DNA of 64,000 bases from Streptomyces sindenensis (GCF_014649035.1 NZ_BMSG01000006.1:124001-188000); one strand, 5' to 3'. Counted from the first letter of the stretch, positions 51,244 to 60,864 are shown. Notes: generated by a model from the sequence alone, not told the origin. Translations and numbers: made by a program.

Positions 51244-52107
51244 GTGTCGGCAGGTGAGTCGAGTGGATCGGTGGTGCGGCGCATCCTCCTGGGCTCTCAG
51301 CTCAGGAGACTGCGGGAGTCGCGCGGTATCACCCGTGAGGCGGCCGGCTACTCGATCCGGGCCTCCGAATCGAAGATCAGCCGCATGGAGTTGGGACGGG
51401 TGAGCTTCAAGGCCAGGGACGTCGAGGACCTCCTCACGCTCTACGGAGTGGCGGACGAGGCGGAGCGGGACTCCCTCCTCGGCCTGGCCCGCGAGGCCAA
51501 CGTGGCGGGCTGGTGGCACAGTTACGGCGACGTGCTGCCCGGCTGGTTCCAGACGTACGTCGGGCTGGAGGGTGCCGCGTCCCTCATCCGTATCTATGAA
51601 GTCCAGTTCGTGCACGGACTGTTGCAGACCGAGGCGTATGCCCACGCCGTCGTCTCGCGCGGGATGCGCGGAGCCTCGCCCGCCGAGATCGACCGCCGCG
51701 TCGCCCTGCGCCTGGAGCGCCAGAAGGCCCTCGTGTCGGAGCGCGCCCCGACGTTCCACGCCGTGCTCGACGAGGCGGCGCTGCGCCGCCCGTACGGCGA
51801 ACGCGAAGTCATGCGTGCTCAATTGCGGCATCTGATCGATATGTCGGAGCAGCCGAACATCACGCTCCAGGTCATGCCCTTCAGTCACGGCGGCCATGCG
51901 GGCGAGAGCGGCGCATTCACGATGCTGCGCTTTCCCGAATCCGACCTGTCGGACATCATCTACTTGGAGCAGCTGACGAGTGCGCTCTATCTGGACAAGC
52001 CCGAGGAAGTCGCGCAGTACGAAAAGGCGATGGCGGCCCTCGCCCAGGAGAGCCCGTCCCCGGAAGAGAGCCGGGATCTTCTGCGCGGACTACTCCAACT
52101 GACGTAA
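51244..52107 (+). CDS. XRE-family regulator with DUF5753 (WhiJ-like)
   Basis: A protein of 287 residues. N-terminal helix-turn-helix LGSQLRRLRESRGITREAAGYSIRASESKISRMELGRVSF, then DUF5753 (about 95-280: ARDVEDLLTLYGV, PGWFQTYVGLEGAASLIRIYEVQFVHGLLQTEAYAHAVV, LVSERAPTFHAVLDEAALRRPYG, QPNITLQVMPFSHGGHAGESGAFTMLRFPE). Such regulators control development and secondary metabolism and act with DUF397 partners. GTG 51244 (VSAGESSG) is preferred, with GGGAGG upstream; in-frame starts at 51211 and 51226 exist. Confidence 0.87.
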   Translation: MSAGESSGSVVRRILLGSQLRRLRESRGITREAAGYSIRASESKISRMELGRVSFKARDVEDLLTLYGVADEAERDSLLGLAREANVAGWWHSYGDVLPGWFQTYVGLEGAASLIRIYEVQFVHGLLQTEAYAHAVVSRGMRGASPAEIDRRVALRLERQKALVSERAPTFHAVLDEAALRRPYGEREVMRAQLRHLIDMSEQPNITLQVMPFSHGGHAGESGAFTMLRFPESDLSDIIYLEQLTSALYLDKPEEVAQYEKAMAALAQESPSPEESRDLLRGLLQLT

Positions 52108-52165
52108 TTTCTCGTTACGATGACGTCGCATCAGGAGTCTGCGAACGCCTGCAGTAAGGGATTGC

Positions 52166-53623
52166 ATGTCCTTCTTCCATGAACTGGCCCACCAGTACAT
52201 CGACGGCGAGTGGCTGACCGGCAGCGGCTCGTGGGACATCATCGATTTCAATCCCTACAACGGTGAGAAACTCGCCGCCGTCACCGTGGCCACCGCGCTG
52301 GAGGTCGACCGGGCCTACCGGGCCGCGGAGCGGGCGCAGCGGGAATGGGCCTCGGTCAACCCGTACGAGCGGCGCGCCGTCCTCGAACGCGCGCTCCGCA
52401 TCACCGGCGAGCGCGCCGAGGAGATCGCCGAGGCGATCATCGACGAACTGGGCGGCACCCGGCCGCGCGCGCGGTACGAGGTCGACGGCGCCACCGAGTT
52501 CCTGCGCGAGGCGATCCGCCAGGCGCTGCGCCCCAGCGGTCGGCTGCTGCCCGCCGTGGGGGACGGCCGGGAGAACCGGCTCTACCGGCTGCCCGTCGGT
52601 GTCGTCGGCGTCATCAGCGCCTTCAACTTCCCGTTCCTGGTGACGATGAAGTCCGTCGCACCCGCCCTGGCGCTCGGCAACGCCGTCGTCGTGAAACCCC
52701 ACCAGAACGCGCCCGTCGTCGGCGGCGGTCTGATAGCGAAGATCTTCGAGGACGCCGGGCTGCCGGCCGGGCTGCTCAACGTCGTCATCACCGACAGCGC
52801 CGAGATCGGCGACGCGTTCATCGAGCACCCCGTGCCCAGGGTGATCTCGTTCACCGGCTCCGACCGGGTCGGCCGGCACATAGCCGCCACGGCGGCGGGC
52901 GCCTTCAAGCGGACCATCCTCGAACTGAGCGGCAACAGCGCCCTGGTGGTGCTGGAGGACGCGGACGTCGACTACGCGGTCCGGTCCGCCGTCTTCAGCC
53001 GCTTCCTGCACCAGGGGCAGGTCAGCATGGCGGCCAACCGGATCCTGGTGGACCGGTCCCTGGCCGAGGAGTTCACCGCGAAGTTCACCGCCGAGGTGGC
53101 CGCACTGCGGGCCGGTGACCCGAGGGATCCGGAGACCCGGATCGGGCCCGTCATCAACGCCTTCCAGGCCGACGCGCTGGGCGCCCTGGTGGACCGGGCG
53201 GTCGCGGACGGCGCGACGGCCCTCGTGCGGGGTCCGACCGTCGGCAATGTCGTCGGGCCCACCGTCCTCACCGGTCTCGCGGAGGACTCCCCGCTGCTGC
53301 AGCAGGAGATCCTCGGCCCGGTGGCCCTGCTGATGACGTTCGACGGCGAGGAGGAGGCCGTACGGATGGTCAACGAGGGCCCGTACGGCCTCAGCGGCGC
53401 GGTCCACACCCGGGACGCGGAGCGCGGTGTGAAGTTCGCCCAGCGCATCGTCAGCGGCATGTTCCACGTCAACGACTCTACCGTGCACGACGATCCGCTG
53501 GTCGCGTTCGGCGGCGAGAAGACGTCCGGGGTGGGGCGGCTGAACGGCGAGGCCGTGGTGGAGGCGTTCACCACGCAGCGGTGGATGTCGATCCAGCACG
53601 GCCGCTCGGTCTTCCCGTACTGA
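52166..53623 (+). CDS. Aldehyde dehydrogenase-fold protein with Ser at the catalytic Cys
   Basis: A protein of 485 residues, full length for an ALDH of the benzaldehyde/vanillin dehydrogenase type. NAD-binding features are intact: SAFNFPF (Asn154), VKPH (Lys177), FTGSDRVG (229-236), general base Glu253 in ILELSGN, and EILGPV. At the nucleophile position the usual GQ(V/I)CM is GQVSM: codon AGC at 53024-53026 gives Ser287 instead of Cys. Without the Cys, classical aldehyde oxidation should fail, so it may be inactive, have another role, or carry a sequencing error. The start ATG 52166 lacks a clear ribosome-binding site. Confidence 0.8.
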   Translation: MSFFHELAHQYIDGEWLTGSGSWDIIDFNPYNGEKLAAVTVATALEVDRAYRAAERAQREWASVNPYERRAVLERALRITGERAEEIAEAIIDELGGTRPRARYEVDGATEFLREAIRQALRPSGRLLPAVGDGRENRLYRLPVGVVGVISAFNFPFLVTMKSVAPALALGNAVVVKPHQNAPVVGGGLIAKIFEDAGLPAGLLNVVITDSAEIGDAFIEHPVPRVISFTGSDRVGRHIAATAAGAFKRTILELSGNSALVVLEDADVDYAVRSAVFSRFLHQGQVSMAANRILVDRSLAEEFTAKFTAEVAALRAGDPRDPETRIGPVINAFQADALGALVDRAVADGATALVRGPTVGNVVGPTVLTGLAEDSPLLQQEILGPVALLMTFDGEEEAVRMVNEGPYGLSGAVHTRDAERGVKFAQRIVSGMFHVNDSTVHDDPLVAFGGEKTSGVGRLNGEAVVEAFTTQRWMSIQHGRSVFPY

Positions 53624-53635
53624 CGCCACGCCACG

Positions 53636-54637
53636 TCACGCGCGGGGCGCGGGCCCCCGGAACGTGGTGCGGTAGGCGCTCGGCGAGACACCCAGCGCCT
53701 CATGGAAGTGCCGGCGCAGATTGGCCGCCGTACCGAGCCCGGTGCGGGCGGCCACCTGCTCCACGGGCGTGTCCGACTCCTCCAGCAGCTCCCGGGCCAG
53801 CTCGATCCGTTGCCGGGTCAGCCAGGCCATGGGCGTCAGGCCGGACTCCTCCCGGAACCGCCGGGTGAAGTGCCGTACGCTCATCGACTCCCGGGCCGCC
53901 AACTGCCCCAGCGTGATGGGGTCCTGGAGCCGTCGCAGCGCCCACTCGCGGGCGGCCGAGGTCCCCGGGGCCGACCGCCCGGGCACCGGTCGCCGGATGT
54001 ACTGCACCTGGCCGCCCTCACGGTGGGGCGGTACGACCGTGCGCCGGGCCACGTCGTTCGCGACGGCCGTCCCGTGGTCGCACCGGATCATGTGCAGGCA
54101 CAGATCGATCCCGGCCGCGCAGCCGGCCGAGGTCAGGACGGAGCCCCCGTCGGTGTAGAGCACGTCCGGGTCCAGCCCGACGCGGGGGAAGAGCCGGGCG
54201 AACAACTCCGTGTACCGCCAGTGGGTGGTGGCCGTGTGCCCGTCGAGGAGCCCGGCCGAGGCCAGCACGAACGCTCCGGTGCAGATCGAGGCCACCCGGA
54301 CACCGGGCCGGACCAGCGCGAGCGCCTCTGCCAGCGGAGCCGGGAGCGCGGGTGTCTCCTGGACGTAGTCCTCGTACGACGACAGCACGATCACCGTGTC
54401 GGCCTCGGCCAGCGCCTCTGGCCCGTGCGCGACGGCCACGGTGAAGTCGCCGTCCGTCGTGACGTCGCCGGGCGCGGGGGAGCAGGTGGCGACCTCGTAC
54501 AGCGGCTCGCCGTCCGCCGACGCCCCCTGCCGGGCCTGGCCGAAGAGCTGGTGGACGATGCCCAGCTCGATGGGGAGCAGGACCGCGCGGGCGAGCACGG
54601 CGACGCGGTGCCGCCCGGGGTGGGTGAAGACCGTCAT
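53636..54637 (-). CDS. GlxA-family regulator (DJ-1/PfpI domain plus AraC helix-turn-helix)
   Basis: A protein of 333 residues. The N-terminal 190 residues resemble class I glutamine amidotransferase/DJ-1 domains (VAVLARAVLLPIELGIVHQLFG, GVRVASICTGAFVLASAGLLDGHTATTHW with Cys in the nucleophile elbow). The C-terminal AraC domain has two helix-turn-helix units (ITLGQLAARESMSVRHFTRRFREESGLTPMAWLTRQRIELARELL and TPVEQVAARTGLGTAANLRRHFHEALGVSPSAYR). ATG 54637 is best spaced from AAGGA; longer starts exist. Divergent from an MFS transporter gene 70 nt away, its likely target. Confidence 0.87.
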   Translation of the reverse strand: MTVFTHPGRHRVAVLARAVLLPIELGIVHQLFGQARQGASADGEPLYEVATCSPAPGDVTTDGDFTVAVAHGPEALAEADTVIVLSSYEDYVQETPALPAPLAEALALVRPGVRVASICTGAFVLASAGLLDGHTATTHWRYTELFARLFPRVGLDPDVLYTDGGSVLTSAGCAAGIDLCLHMIRCDHGTAVANDVARRTVVPPHREGGQVQYIRRPVPGRSAPGTSAAREWALRRLQDPITLGQLAARESMSVRHFTRRFREESGLTPMAWLTRQRIELARELLEESDTPVEQVAARTGLGTAANLRRHFHEALGVSPSAYRTTFRGPAPRA

Positions 54638-54707
54638 GGCCATATCCTTGCGCACCTGGTCCATCGGGACGCTCGTGAGGGCGGGGCCCGCTCGCGACGC
54701 TGACTCC

Positions 54708-56015
54708 ATGGCCTCATCGACCTCGACCACGCCCCCGTCCGCCCGTATCCACCGCGCGTGGCTGATGGCCGCCGTCGCGGGCGCGGCCATCGTCACGGCG
54801 GGCGCGTTCACCACCGTGCCCGGCCTGCTGGTGACGCCGCTTCACGAGGAGTACGGCTGGGAGCGCGGGCAGATCGCGCTCGCCGCCTCGGTGAACATGG
54901 TGCTCTTCGGCCTCACCGCCCCGTTCGCGGCGGCGCTGATGGACCGGATCGGGACCCGCCGGGTCGTCATGGGCGCGCTGCTGCTGGTCGCGGCGGGGGC
55001 GCTGCTGACCGGGGTGATGACGCGGCCGTGGCAGCTGGTCGCGTACTGGGGTGTGCTGATCGGCCTCGGCAGCGGCTGTCTGACCATGACGTTCGCCGCC
55101 GGGGTGACCGCCCGCTGGTTCGATCGGCGGCGCTCGCTGGTGACGGGCGCGCTGAGCTCCGCGAGCCACCTGGGCCAGTTGCTGTTCCTTCCCCTCCTCG
55201 CCTGGTCCGTCGACCACCGCGGCTGGCGTCCGCCGGTGGTGACGCTGGCGCTCGTGGCCCTGGCGGTGGCCGCCGCGGTGTTCCTGCTGCTGCGCGACCA
55301 CCCGGCCGAGGCGGGCGTGAAGCCCTACGGGGCAACGGAGTTCGTGGCGGAGCCGCCCCCGGCCGCCGGGGCGGCGGCGCGCACGCTGAAGGTGCTCATC
55401 CGGGCGGCGCGCACCGGCCCGTTCTGGCTGCTGGCCGGGGCGTTCGCGCTCTGCGGGGCGTCCACCAACGGCATCATGTGGTCCAACTGGGCGCCCGCCG
55501 CGCACGATCACGGCATGCGGGCCACGGCGGCGGCCTCGCTGCTGTCCCTGATCGGGATCTTCTCCGCCCTCGGCGCGCTGCTGGCCGGCTGGCTGACCGA
55601 CCGGTTCGACCCGCGCCGCGTGCTCACCGTCTGCTTCGCCGTCCGCGCGCTCAGCCTCCTCGCCCTGCCCCTGGTGTTCGCCTCGACGGCCACCGTCCCG
55701 ATGCTGCTGTTCACGGCGGTCTACGGGCTCGTCGACGTCGCGACCGTGCCGCCCGTCATCGAGCTGGCCCGCCGGGTGTACGGGGAGGACGGCCCCGTCG
55801 TCTTCGGCTGGACGAACGCCGCCCACCAACTGGGCGCGGGGGCATCGGCGTTCCTCGGGGCCACCGCCCGGGACACGGCCGGCGGCTACGACGTGGTGTG
55901 GGCGGCGCTGGCGGCCGGATGCCTGGTCGCGGCCCTGCTGGCCTCCGCCGTCCGGACGCGGGGGCACACCTGCCGCCCGGACGCAAGCGGACCGGGCTAC
56001 CCTAGTCAAAGTTGA
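54708..56015 (+). CDS. MFS transporter
   Basis: A protein of 435 residues with 12 predicted membrane helices. MDRIGTRRVVMGA between helices 2 and 3 and DRFDPRRVL after helix 8 are the paired MFS motifs. The layout with EEYGWERGQIALA after helix 1 recalls the monocarboxylate/oxalate-formate-like (MCT) group. Substrate unknown. Divergent from the GlxA-type regulator gene; its 3' end overlaps the first PadR operator (56003-56018), and padR follows 15 nt later. Confidence 0.85.
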   Translation: MASSTSTTPPSARIHRAWLMAAVAGAAIVTAGAFTTVPGLLVTPLHEEYGWERGQIALAASVNMVLFGLTAPFAAALMDRIGTRRVVMGALLLVAAGALLTGVMTRPWQLVAYWGVLIGLGSGCLTMTFAAGVTARWFDRRRSLVTGALSSASHLGQLLFLPLLAWSVDHRGWRPPVVTLALVALAVAAAVFLLLRDHPAEAGVKPYGATEFVAEPPPAAGAAARTLKVLIRAARTGPFWLLAGAFALCGASTNGIMWSNWAPAAHDHGMRATAAASLLSLIGIFSALGALLAGWLTDRFDPRRVLTVCFAVRALSLLALPLVFASTATVPMLLFTAVYGLVDVATVPPVIELARRVYGEDGPVVFGWTNAAHQLGAGASAFLGATARDTAGGYDVVWAALAAGCLVAALLASAVRTRGHTCRPDASGPGYPSQS

Positions 56016-56018
56016 ATA
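56003..56018. promoter_or_regulatory. PadR operator 1
   Basis: TAGTCAAAGTTGAATA, 12 nt upstream of padR and overlapping the MFS stop codon. Related to the perfect site at 56716. Confidence 0.65.
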
Positions 56019-56030
56019 CGAAGGAGTGCC

Positions 56031-56672
56031 ATGTCCGCGATCCGGCTGCTGGTCCTCGGCGCGGTGCGCATGCACGGCCGCGCGCACGGCTATCAGGTCC
56101 GCAACGACCTGGAGTACTGGGGCGCGCACGAGTGGTCCAACGCCAAACCCGGGTCGATCTACCACGCCCTGAAGCAGATGGCGAAGCAGGGACTGCTGCT
56201 CGCGCACGAGACGGCCCCCTCCACGGCCGGCGGCCCGCCGCGCACCGAGTACGAGGTCACGGCCGAGGGTCTTGAGGAGTACCGCGCCCTGCTGCGGGAC
56301 GCCATCCGCTCCTACGACCGGAACATGGACGTCCTCTCGGCGGCGGTCGGCTTCATCGTCGATCTGCCCCGCGCGGAGGCGGTCGCGCTGCTCAAGGAGC
56401 GGATCGAGGGCATCCGCGAGTGGCGGAGTGCGGTCACCGAGTACTACACCCCGGAGGAGGGGCCCGAATCCCTCGGCCACATCGGCGAGATCATGAACCT
56501 GTGGGTGCACTCGGCGGACAGCGGCGCGGAGTGGACCCGGGGGCTGATCGCCCGTATCGAGGGCGGCGCGTACACCTTCGCGGGCGAGGGCGACCCGTTC
56601 GTCGGAGTGCTCGCCGAGGGTGAGGAGAATCCGTACGCCACCGGGGTGCCCGACCCCGGGGACGACGAGTAA
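56031..56672 (+). CDS. PadR-family transcriptional regulator
   Basis: A protein of 213 residues. N-terminal winged helix MSAIRLLVLGAVRMHGRAHGYQVRNDLEYWGAHEWSNAKPGSIYHALKQMAKQGLLLAHE with a beta wing TEYEVTAEG, then the helical VirR-type/Vir_act_alpha dimerisation region. PadR proteins typically repress neighbouring efflux genes and respond to toxic ligands. GGAG precedes ATG 56031. Its own promoter and the next ABC genes carry three matching operators (56003, 56670, 56716). The stop TAA overlaps operator 2. Confidence 0.9.
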   Translation: MSAIRLLVLGAVRMHGRAHGYQVRNDLEYWGAHEWSNAKPGSIYHALKQMAKQGLLLAHETAPSTAGGPPRTEYEVTAEGLEEYRALLRDAIRSYDRNMDVLSAAVGFIVDLPRAEAVALLKERIEGIREWRSAVTEYYTPEEGPESLGHIGEIMNLWVHSADSGAEWTRGLIARIEGGAYTFAGEGDPFVGVLAEGEENPYATGVPDPGDDE

Positions 56673-56685
56673 TCAAGTTTGACGA
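56670..56685. promoter_or_regulatory. PadR operator 2
   Basis: TAATCAAGTTTGACGA, overlapping the padR stop; the core TCAAGTTTGA equals that of operator 3. Confidence 0.65.
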
Positions 56686-56715
56686 ATGCCGGACAAGGGT
56701 TTACCTTCGTCCTGC

Positions 56716-56731
56716 TAGTCAAGTTTGACTA
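56716..56731. promoter_or_regulatory. PadR operator 3
   Basis: TAGTCAA-GT-TTGACTA, a perfect 7-2-7 palindrome 36 nt upstream of the ABC ATPase gene. Centre-to-centre distance to operator 2 is 46 bp. Confidence 0.75.
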
Positions 56732-56767
56732 CAGGCGTCGTGGAGGCGTGGAAGGGCGGCGGGGAAC

Positions 56768-57742
56768 GTGACGGAAGCGATCGTCATGGACGGAGTGCAC
56801 AAGCGGTACGGGGAGAAGCGCGCCCTGGACGGACTGGACCTGGTCGTCGGCCGCGGCACCGTCCACGGGGTGCTCGGCCCCAACGGGGCGGGCAAGACCA
56901 CCGCCGTACGGATCGTGTCGACGCTGCTGCGCCACGACGCGGGCCGGGTCACCGTGGCCGGCCTCGACGTCCGTGAGCGGGCGGGCGAGGTCCGGCGCAG
57001 GATCGGGCTGCTCGGGCAGCACGCGGCGGTGGACGAACAGCTCGGCGGACGGCAGAACCTGGAGATGTTCGGGCGGCTGTACCACCTGGGCGCGCGCCGG
57101 GCGGGCAGCCGGGCGGACGAGCTCCTGGAGCGGTTCGGCCTCGCGGACACCGGCCGCAAGGCGGTCAAGCAGTACAGCGGCGGCATGCGCAGGCGGCTCG
57201 ACCTCGCCGCGTCGCTGATCACCGATCCGGACGTGCTGTTCCTGGACGAGCCGACGACCGGCCTCGACCCGCGCGGCCGCACCGAGGTGTGGGACGCGGT
57301 GCGGTCCCTGGTCGGCGGCGGCACCACCGTGCTGCTGACCACCCAGTATCTGGAGGAGGCGGACCAGCTGGCCGACCGGATCTCCCTCATCGACCACGGC
57401 CGGGCGGTCGCCGAGGGCACCCCCGACGAGCTGAAGGCCCGCGTCGGCGGCGACCGCGTCGACATCGTCCTGCGCGACGCGTCCCGGCTGGCCCGTGCGG
57501 CGGAGCTGCTCGGCGGCGAGGGACTGACGCTCGACCCGGACCGGCGGCGGATCGGCGCGCCCGCCCCGGACCGGATGGCGGCCCTGACCCGGACGGTACG
57601 GGTACTGGACGAGGCGGGCATCGAGGCGGAGGACATCGCGGTGCGCCGCCCGACCCTGGACGAGGTGTTCCTGTCCCTGACCGGGCGGCCCGCCGAGGAG
57701 CGGCGTACGGAGAAGACGGAAGAGACGGAGGTGGCGGCATGA
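56768..57742 (+). CDS. ABC exporter ATPase, DrrA type, PadR-controlled
   Basis: A protein of 324 residues. Walker [10 protein letters not shown] at 37-45, signature [10 protein letters not shown], Walker [18 protein letters not shown]-loop region [12 protein letters not shown], and the DrrA-type tail [15 protein letters not shown]. It powers the permease encoded next (ATGA overlap at 57739-57742). GTG 56768 follows GGGGAAC. The PadR operators just upstream indicate induction by a toxic compound, probably the exported substrate. Distinct from the 6278-8064 pair but of the same subfamily. Confidence 0.92.
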   Translation: MTEAIVMDGVHKRYGEKRALDGLDLVVGRGTVHGVLGPNGAGKTTAVRIVSTLLRHDAGRVTVAGLDVRERAGEVRRRIGLLGQHAAVDEQLGGRQNLEMFGRLYHLGARRAGSRADELLERFGLADTGRKAVKQYSGGMRRRLDLAASLITDPDVLFLDEPTTGLDPRGRTEVWDAVRSLVGGGTTVLLTTQYLEEADQLADRISLIDHGRAVAEGTPDELKARVGGDRVDIVLRDASRLARAAELLGGEGLTLDPDRRRIGAPAPDRMAALTRTVRVLDEAGIEAEDIAVRRPTLDEVFLSLTGRPAEERRTEKTEETEVAA

Positions 57743-58569
57743 GCGCGGCGACGACGGCGGCGGCCCCCGGCCCGGGCGGGGCGACCTCCCGGCCGGTCTG
57801 GGCGCTGGCCGACTCCTGGACGATGACCCGCCGCGAACTGGCGCACTGGGCCCGGCAGCCCGTCGGGGTCCTCGTCAACCTGGTGTTCCCGGTGATGCTG
57901 CTGCTGATGTTCACCTATCTGGTGGGTGGCGGCCGGGGCGTGCCGGGCGACCCCACCGAGTACCTGGTCCCCGGGATGCTCGCGCTGACCATGGCCTTCG
58001 GCCTGGAGGCGACGATGCTCGCGGTCACCCAGGACCTCGGCAAGGGCGTCATCGACCGGTTCCGCTCGATGCCGATGGTCCCCGGCGCGGTGCTGGTGGG
58101 CCGCAGCGCCGCGGACATGCTCCAGTCGGTGGTCTCGCTCGCCGTGATGACCGGGGTGGGTTACGCGGTCGGCTGGCGCTGGCACAACGGGGCGGCGGCC
58201 GCGCTCGGGGCGGTGGGACTGCTGCTCCTGCTGCGGTTCGCGATGCTGTGGGTCGGCATCCACCTCGCCATGGTGGCGGGCAGGCCGGAGATGGTCACGG
58301 CGGTCCAGATCCTGGTCTGGCCGGTCGGCTTCCTCTCCAACGTCTTCGCCACCCCCGCGTCGATGCCGGGCTGGCTGGGCGCGGTGGTCGAGTGGAACCC
58401 GATGTCCGCGACCGCCACCGCCGTACGGGAGTTGTTCGGCAACCCCGGCGGCGCGACCGGCTCGTGGGCGGCGGAGCACGCCGAACTCCTCGCGGTGCTC
58501 TGGCCGGTGGCGATCGTCGCGGTGTTCTTCCCGCTGGCGGTGGGCAGGTTCGCGCGGCTGAGCCGGTAG
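57739..58569 (+). CDS. ABC-2 permease, DrrB type
   Basis: A protein of 276 residues with about six membrane helices. The first cytosolic segment has [38 protein letters not shown], the usual DrrB start; [14 protein letters not shown], and the conserved [29 protein letters not shown]-2 signature follow. Partner of the preceding ATPase. Converges with the glutamate decarboxylase gene with 15 nt between stops. Confidence 0.9.
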   Translation: MSAATTAAAPGPGGATSRPVWALADSWTMTRRELAHWARQPVGVLVNLVFPVMLLLMFTYLVGGGRGVPGDPTEYLVPGMLALTMAFGLEATMLAVTQDLGKGVIDRFRSMPMVPGAVLVGRSAADMLQSVVSLAVMTGVGYAVGWRWHNGAAAALGAVGLLLLLRFAMLWVGIHLAMVAGRPEMVTAVQILVWPVGFLSNVFATPASMPGWLGAVVEWNPMSATATAVRELFGNPGGATGSWAAEHAELLAVLWPVAIVAVFFPLAVGRFARLSR

Positions 58570-58584
58570 CGGTGGACCGCCGCC

Positions 58585-60012
58585 TCAGTGGTGAAAGGCC
58601 GTCGCCGCCTTCCGGTCATGGCTCACCGGGTGCCTCTGCGCCCGCAGTTCGGGCAGGAACAGCTTCAGGTCCTCGACCAGCAGCTCGGCCAGGTCGGAGG
58701 AGAAGCCGTTGCGGCACACCACGCGCAGCACCGACAGGTCCTGCCGGTTGGCGGGGAAGGTGTACGCGGGCACCAGCCAGCCGCGCTCCCGCAGCCGGCG
58801 CGACACGTCGAAGACGTCGTACGCGTGGACCTCGGCGGTCGTCGTGAACGCGAACACCGGCAACTCGTCCCCCCGGGTGAGGAGTCGGAAGTCGCCGAGG
58901 TCCTCCACCGCGCGGGCCAGAGAGCAGGCCACGTCTCGGGATGCCTGCTGGACCGCCCGGTAGCCGTCGCGGCCGAGGCGCAGGAACGTGTAGTACTGCG
59001 CGACCACCTGCGCCCCGGGCCGGGAGAAGTTCAGGGCGAACGTCGGCATGTCGCCGCCCAGGTAGTTGACCCGGAAGACCAGCTCCTCGGGCAGCTCGTC
59101 CGACGTACGCCACAGGGCCCAGCCGACCCCCGGATAGACCAGGCCGTACTTGTGGCCCGAGGTGTTGATCGACGCCACCCTCGGCAGCCGGAAGTCCCAC
59201 ACCAGCTCCGGGTCGAGGAACGGCGCCACCATCGCGCCGGACGCCCCGTCCACATGGACCGGGATGTCGAGGCCGGTGCGCTCCTGGAGGGCGTCCAGGG
59301 CCGCGCAGAGGTCGGCGATCGGCTCGTAGGACCCGTCGAAGGTGGAGCCGAGGATGCCGACGACCCCGATGGTGTTCTCGTCGCAGAGCTCGGCGGCGGC
59401 CTGCGGGTCGATGTGGAAGCGCCCGCCCTCCATCGGGACCTGCCGGGCCTCCACCTCCCAGAAGTTGCAGAACTTCTCCCAGCAGACCTGCACATTGACG
59501 CCCATCACCAGATTGGGCCGCGCCGTCGCCGGGTAGCGGTCCGCGTTCCGCTTGGCCCAGCGGCGCTTCAGGGCGAGCCCCGCGAGCATGCACGCCTCGC
59601 TCGACCCGGTGGTCGAACACCCCACGGCCGCCGCCGGATCGGGCGCGTTCCACAGGTCGGCGAGCATCGCCACGCACCGCTTCTCCAGCTCGGCGGTGCG
59701 CGGGTACTCGTCCTTGTCGATCATGTTCTTGTCCCGGCACTCGCCCATCAGGACGCCGGCCTGCGGCTCCATCCAGGTGGTGACGAACGTGGCCAGGTTG
59801 AGCCGGGAGTTGCCGTCGAGCATCAGCTCGTCATGGACCAGCCGGTACGCCGTCAGCGGCGGCAGCGGCCCGTCGGGCAGCCGGTGCCGGGGCGGCGCGG
59901 TGTTCATCGCGGCCGTCGGGTCCGCCTCGCCGAAGAACGGGTTCAGCGCGAGCCTGCGCCGCTCGTCGGAGGGCTCGTCATGTTCCGGGTGGGCACCGCG
60001 GTGGAGCGGCAT
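58585..60012 (-). CDS. gad: Glutamate decarboxylase
   Basis: A protein of 475 residues of the PLP-dependent group II decarboxylase family. PLP lysine is Lys288 in NTSGHKYGLVYPG; HVDGASGAMVAPF holds the Asp that pairs with the PLP nitrogen; CSTTGSSEACMLAGLALKRRW is the phosphate-cup region. It converts glutamate to GABA plus CO2, consuming a proton. The C-terminus ends HDRKAATAFHH, keeping the paired His seen in GadB-type acid-responsive enzymes. No glutamate/GABA antiporter gene is adjacent, but a ClC-type channel gene lies two genes upstream on the same strand. Confidence 0.92.
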   Translation of the reverse strand: MPLHRGAHPEHDEPSDERRRLALNPFFGEADPTAAMNTAPPRHRLPDGPLPPLTAYRLVHDELMLDGNSRLNLATFVTTWMEPQAGVLMGECRDKNMIDKDEYPRTAELEKRCVAMLADLWNAPDPAAAVGCSTTGSSEACMLAGLALKRRWAKRNADRYPATARPNLVMGVNVQVCWEKFCNFWEVEARQVPMEGGRFHIDPQAAAELCDENTIGVVGILGSTFDGSYEPIADLCAALDALQERTGLDIPVHVDGASGAMVAPFLDPELVWDFRLPRVASINTSGHKYGLVYPGVGWALWRTSDELPEELVFRVNYLGGDMPTFALNFSRPGAQVVAQYYTFLRLGRDGYRAVQQASRDVACSLARAVEDLGDFRLLTRGDELPVFAFTTTAEVHAYDVFDVSRRLRERGWLVPAYTFPANRQDLSVLRVVCRNGFSSDLAELLVEDLKLFLPELRAQRHPVSHDRKAATAFHH

Positions 60013-60078
60013 GGTGGGAAAGCCCTTCTCTCGGCCGGCGGGGTCGGTGCGCGTCCGTGCCTGTCCGCGGGGACGGGG

Positions 60079-60702
60079 TCAGCTCTCGGCGGCCAGGCCC
60101 GCCCTGATGGCCCGGGCGAACTTCACGACCCGCTCGGCCTGTACGCGGGCGGCGGTGAGCGTCTGCTCGCCGACCGGGAGGTCGCCCTGCCCGGCGATGT
60201 GCGAGGTGCCGTACGGGTTGCCGTCGACGAACTTCGTGGGGTCGGTGTACCCGGGGGTGACGAGGATGCCGCCGAAGTGGTGGATCGTGTTGTACAGCGC
60301 GAGCAGCGTGGACTCCTGGCCGCCGTGGGCGGTGGCCGTGGAGGTGAAGCCGCTGTAGACCTTGTCGGCGAGCTGCCCCGACTGCCACAGCCCGCCGAGC
60401 GTGTCGAGGAACTGCTTCAGCTGGGCGGTGACGTTCCCGAACCGGGTCGGCGTACCGAAGATCACCGCGTCCGCCCAGACCATGTCGTCCGGCGAGACCT
60501 CGGGGATGTCCGCGGTCGCCTTCACGTTCTCCGCCCACGCCGGGTTGGAGTCGATGGCCGCCTGCGGGGCGAGCTCCGCCGCCCGGCGCAGCCGCACCTG
60601 CGCCCCGGCCCGCTCCGCGTCCGCGGCCATCGCCTTCGCGATCGTGGCGATGGTGCCTGTGGAGGAGTAGTAGACGACGGCGACGTTGACGGGCGTGGAC
60701 AT
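60079..60702 (-). CDS. wrbA: NAD(P)H:quinone oxidoreductase WrbA-like
   Basis: A protein of 207 residues of the flavodoxin fold. FMN phosphate site YYSSTGTIATIAKAM, GTPTRFGNVTAQLKQFLDTLGGLW, and GGQESTLLALYNTIHHFGGILVTPGY are the WrbA signatures. It reduces quinones by two electrons with NAD(P)H, limiting semiquinone stress. ATG 60702 with GGAGG upstream. Lies 66 nt before gad on the same strand. Confidence 0.92.
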   Translation of the reverse strand: MSTPVNVAVVYYSSTGTIATIAKAMAADAERAGAQVRLRRAAELAPQAAIDSNPAWAENVKATADIPEVSPDDMVWADAVIFGTPTRFGNVTAQLKQFLDTLGGLWQSGQLADKVYSGFTSTATAHGGQESTLLALYNTIHHFGGILVTPGYTDPTKFVDGNPYGTSHIAGQGDLPVGEQTLTAARVQAERVVKFARAIRAGLAAES

Positions 60703-60864
60703 GCGGGGGACCTCCGTCGAGCGGGATCGTTACAGGGTGGCGCAAAGCGCACGAACCAGACGATACGGAGGTTCAGTCCGTCCGGCGCGCCGGACGGGGC
60801 CTTCCCCGTGACCGCGTACGCCTGCCGCTCGCCGCAGTGGTGGTGTACGCCGCCGCTGACGGGC

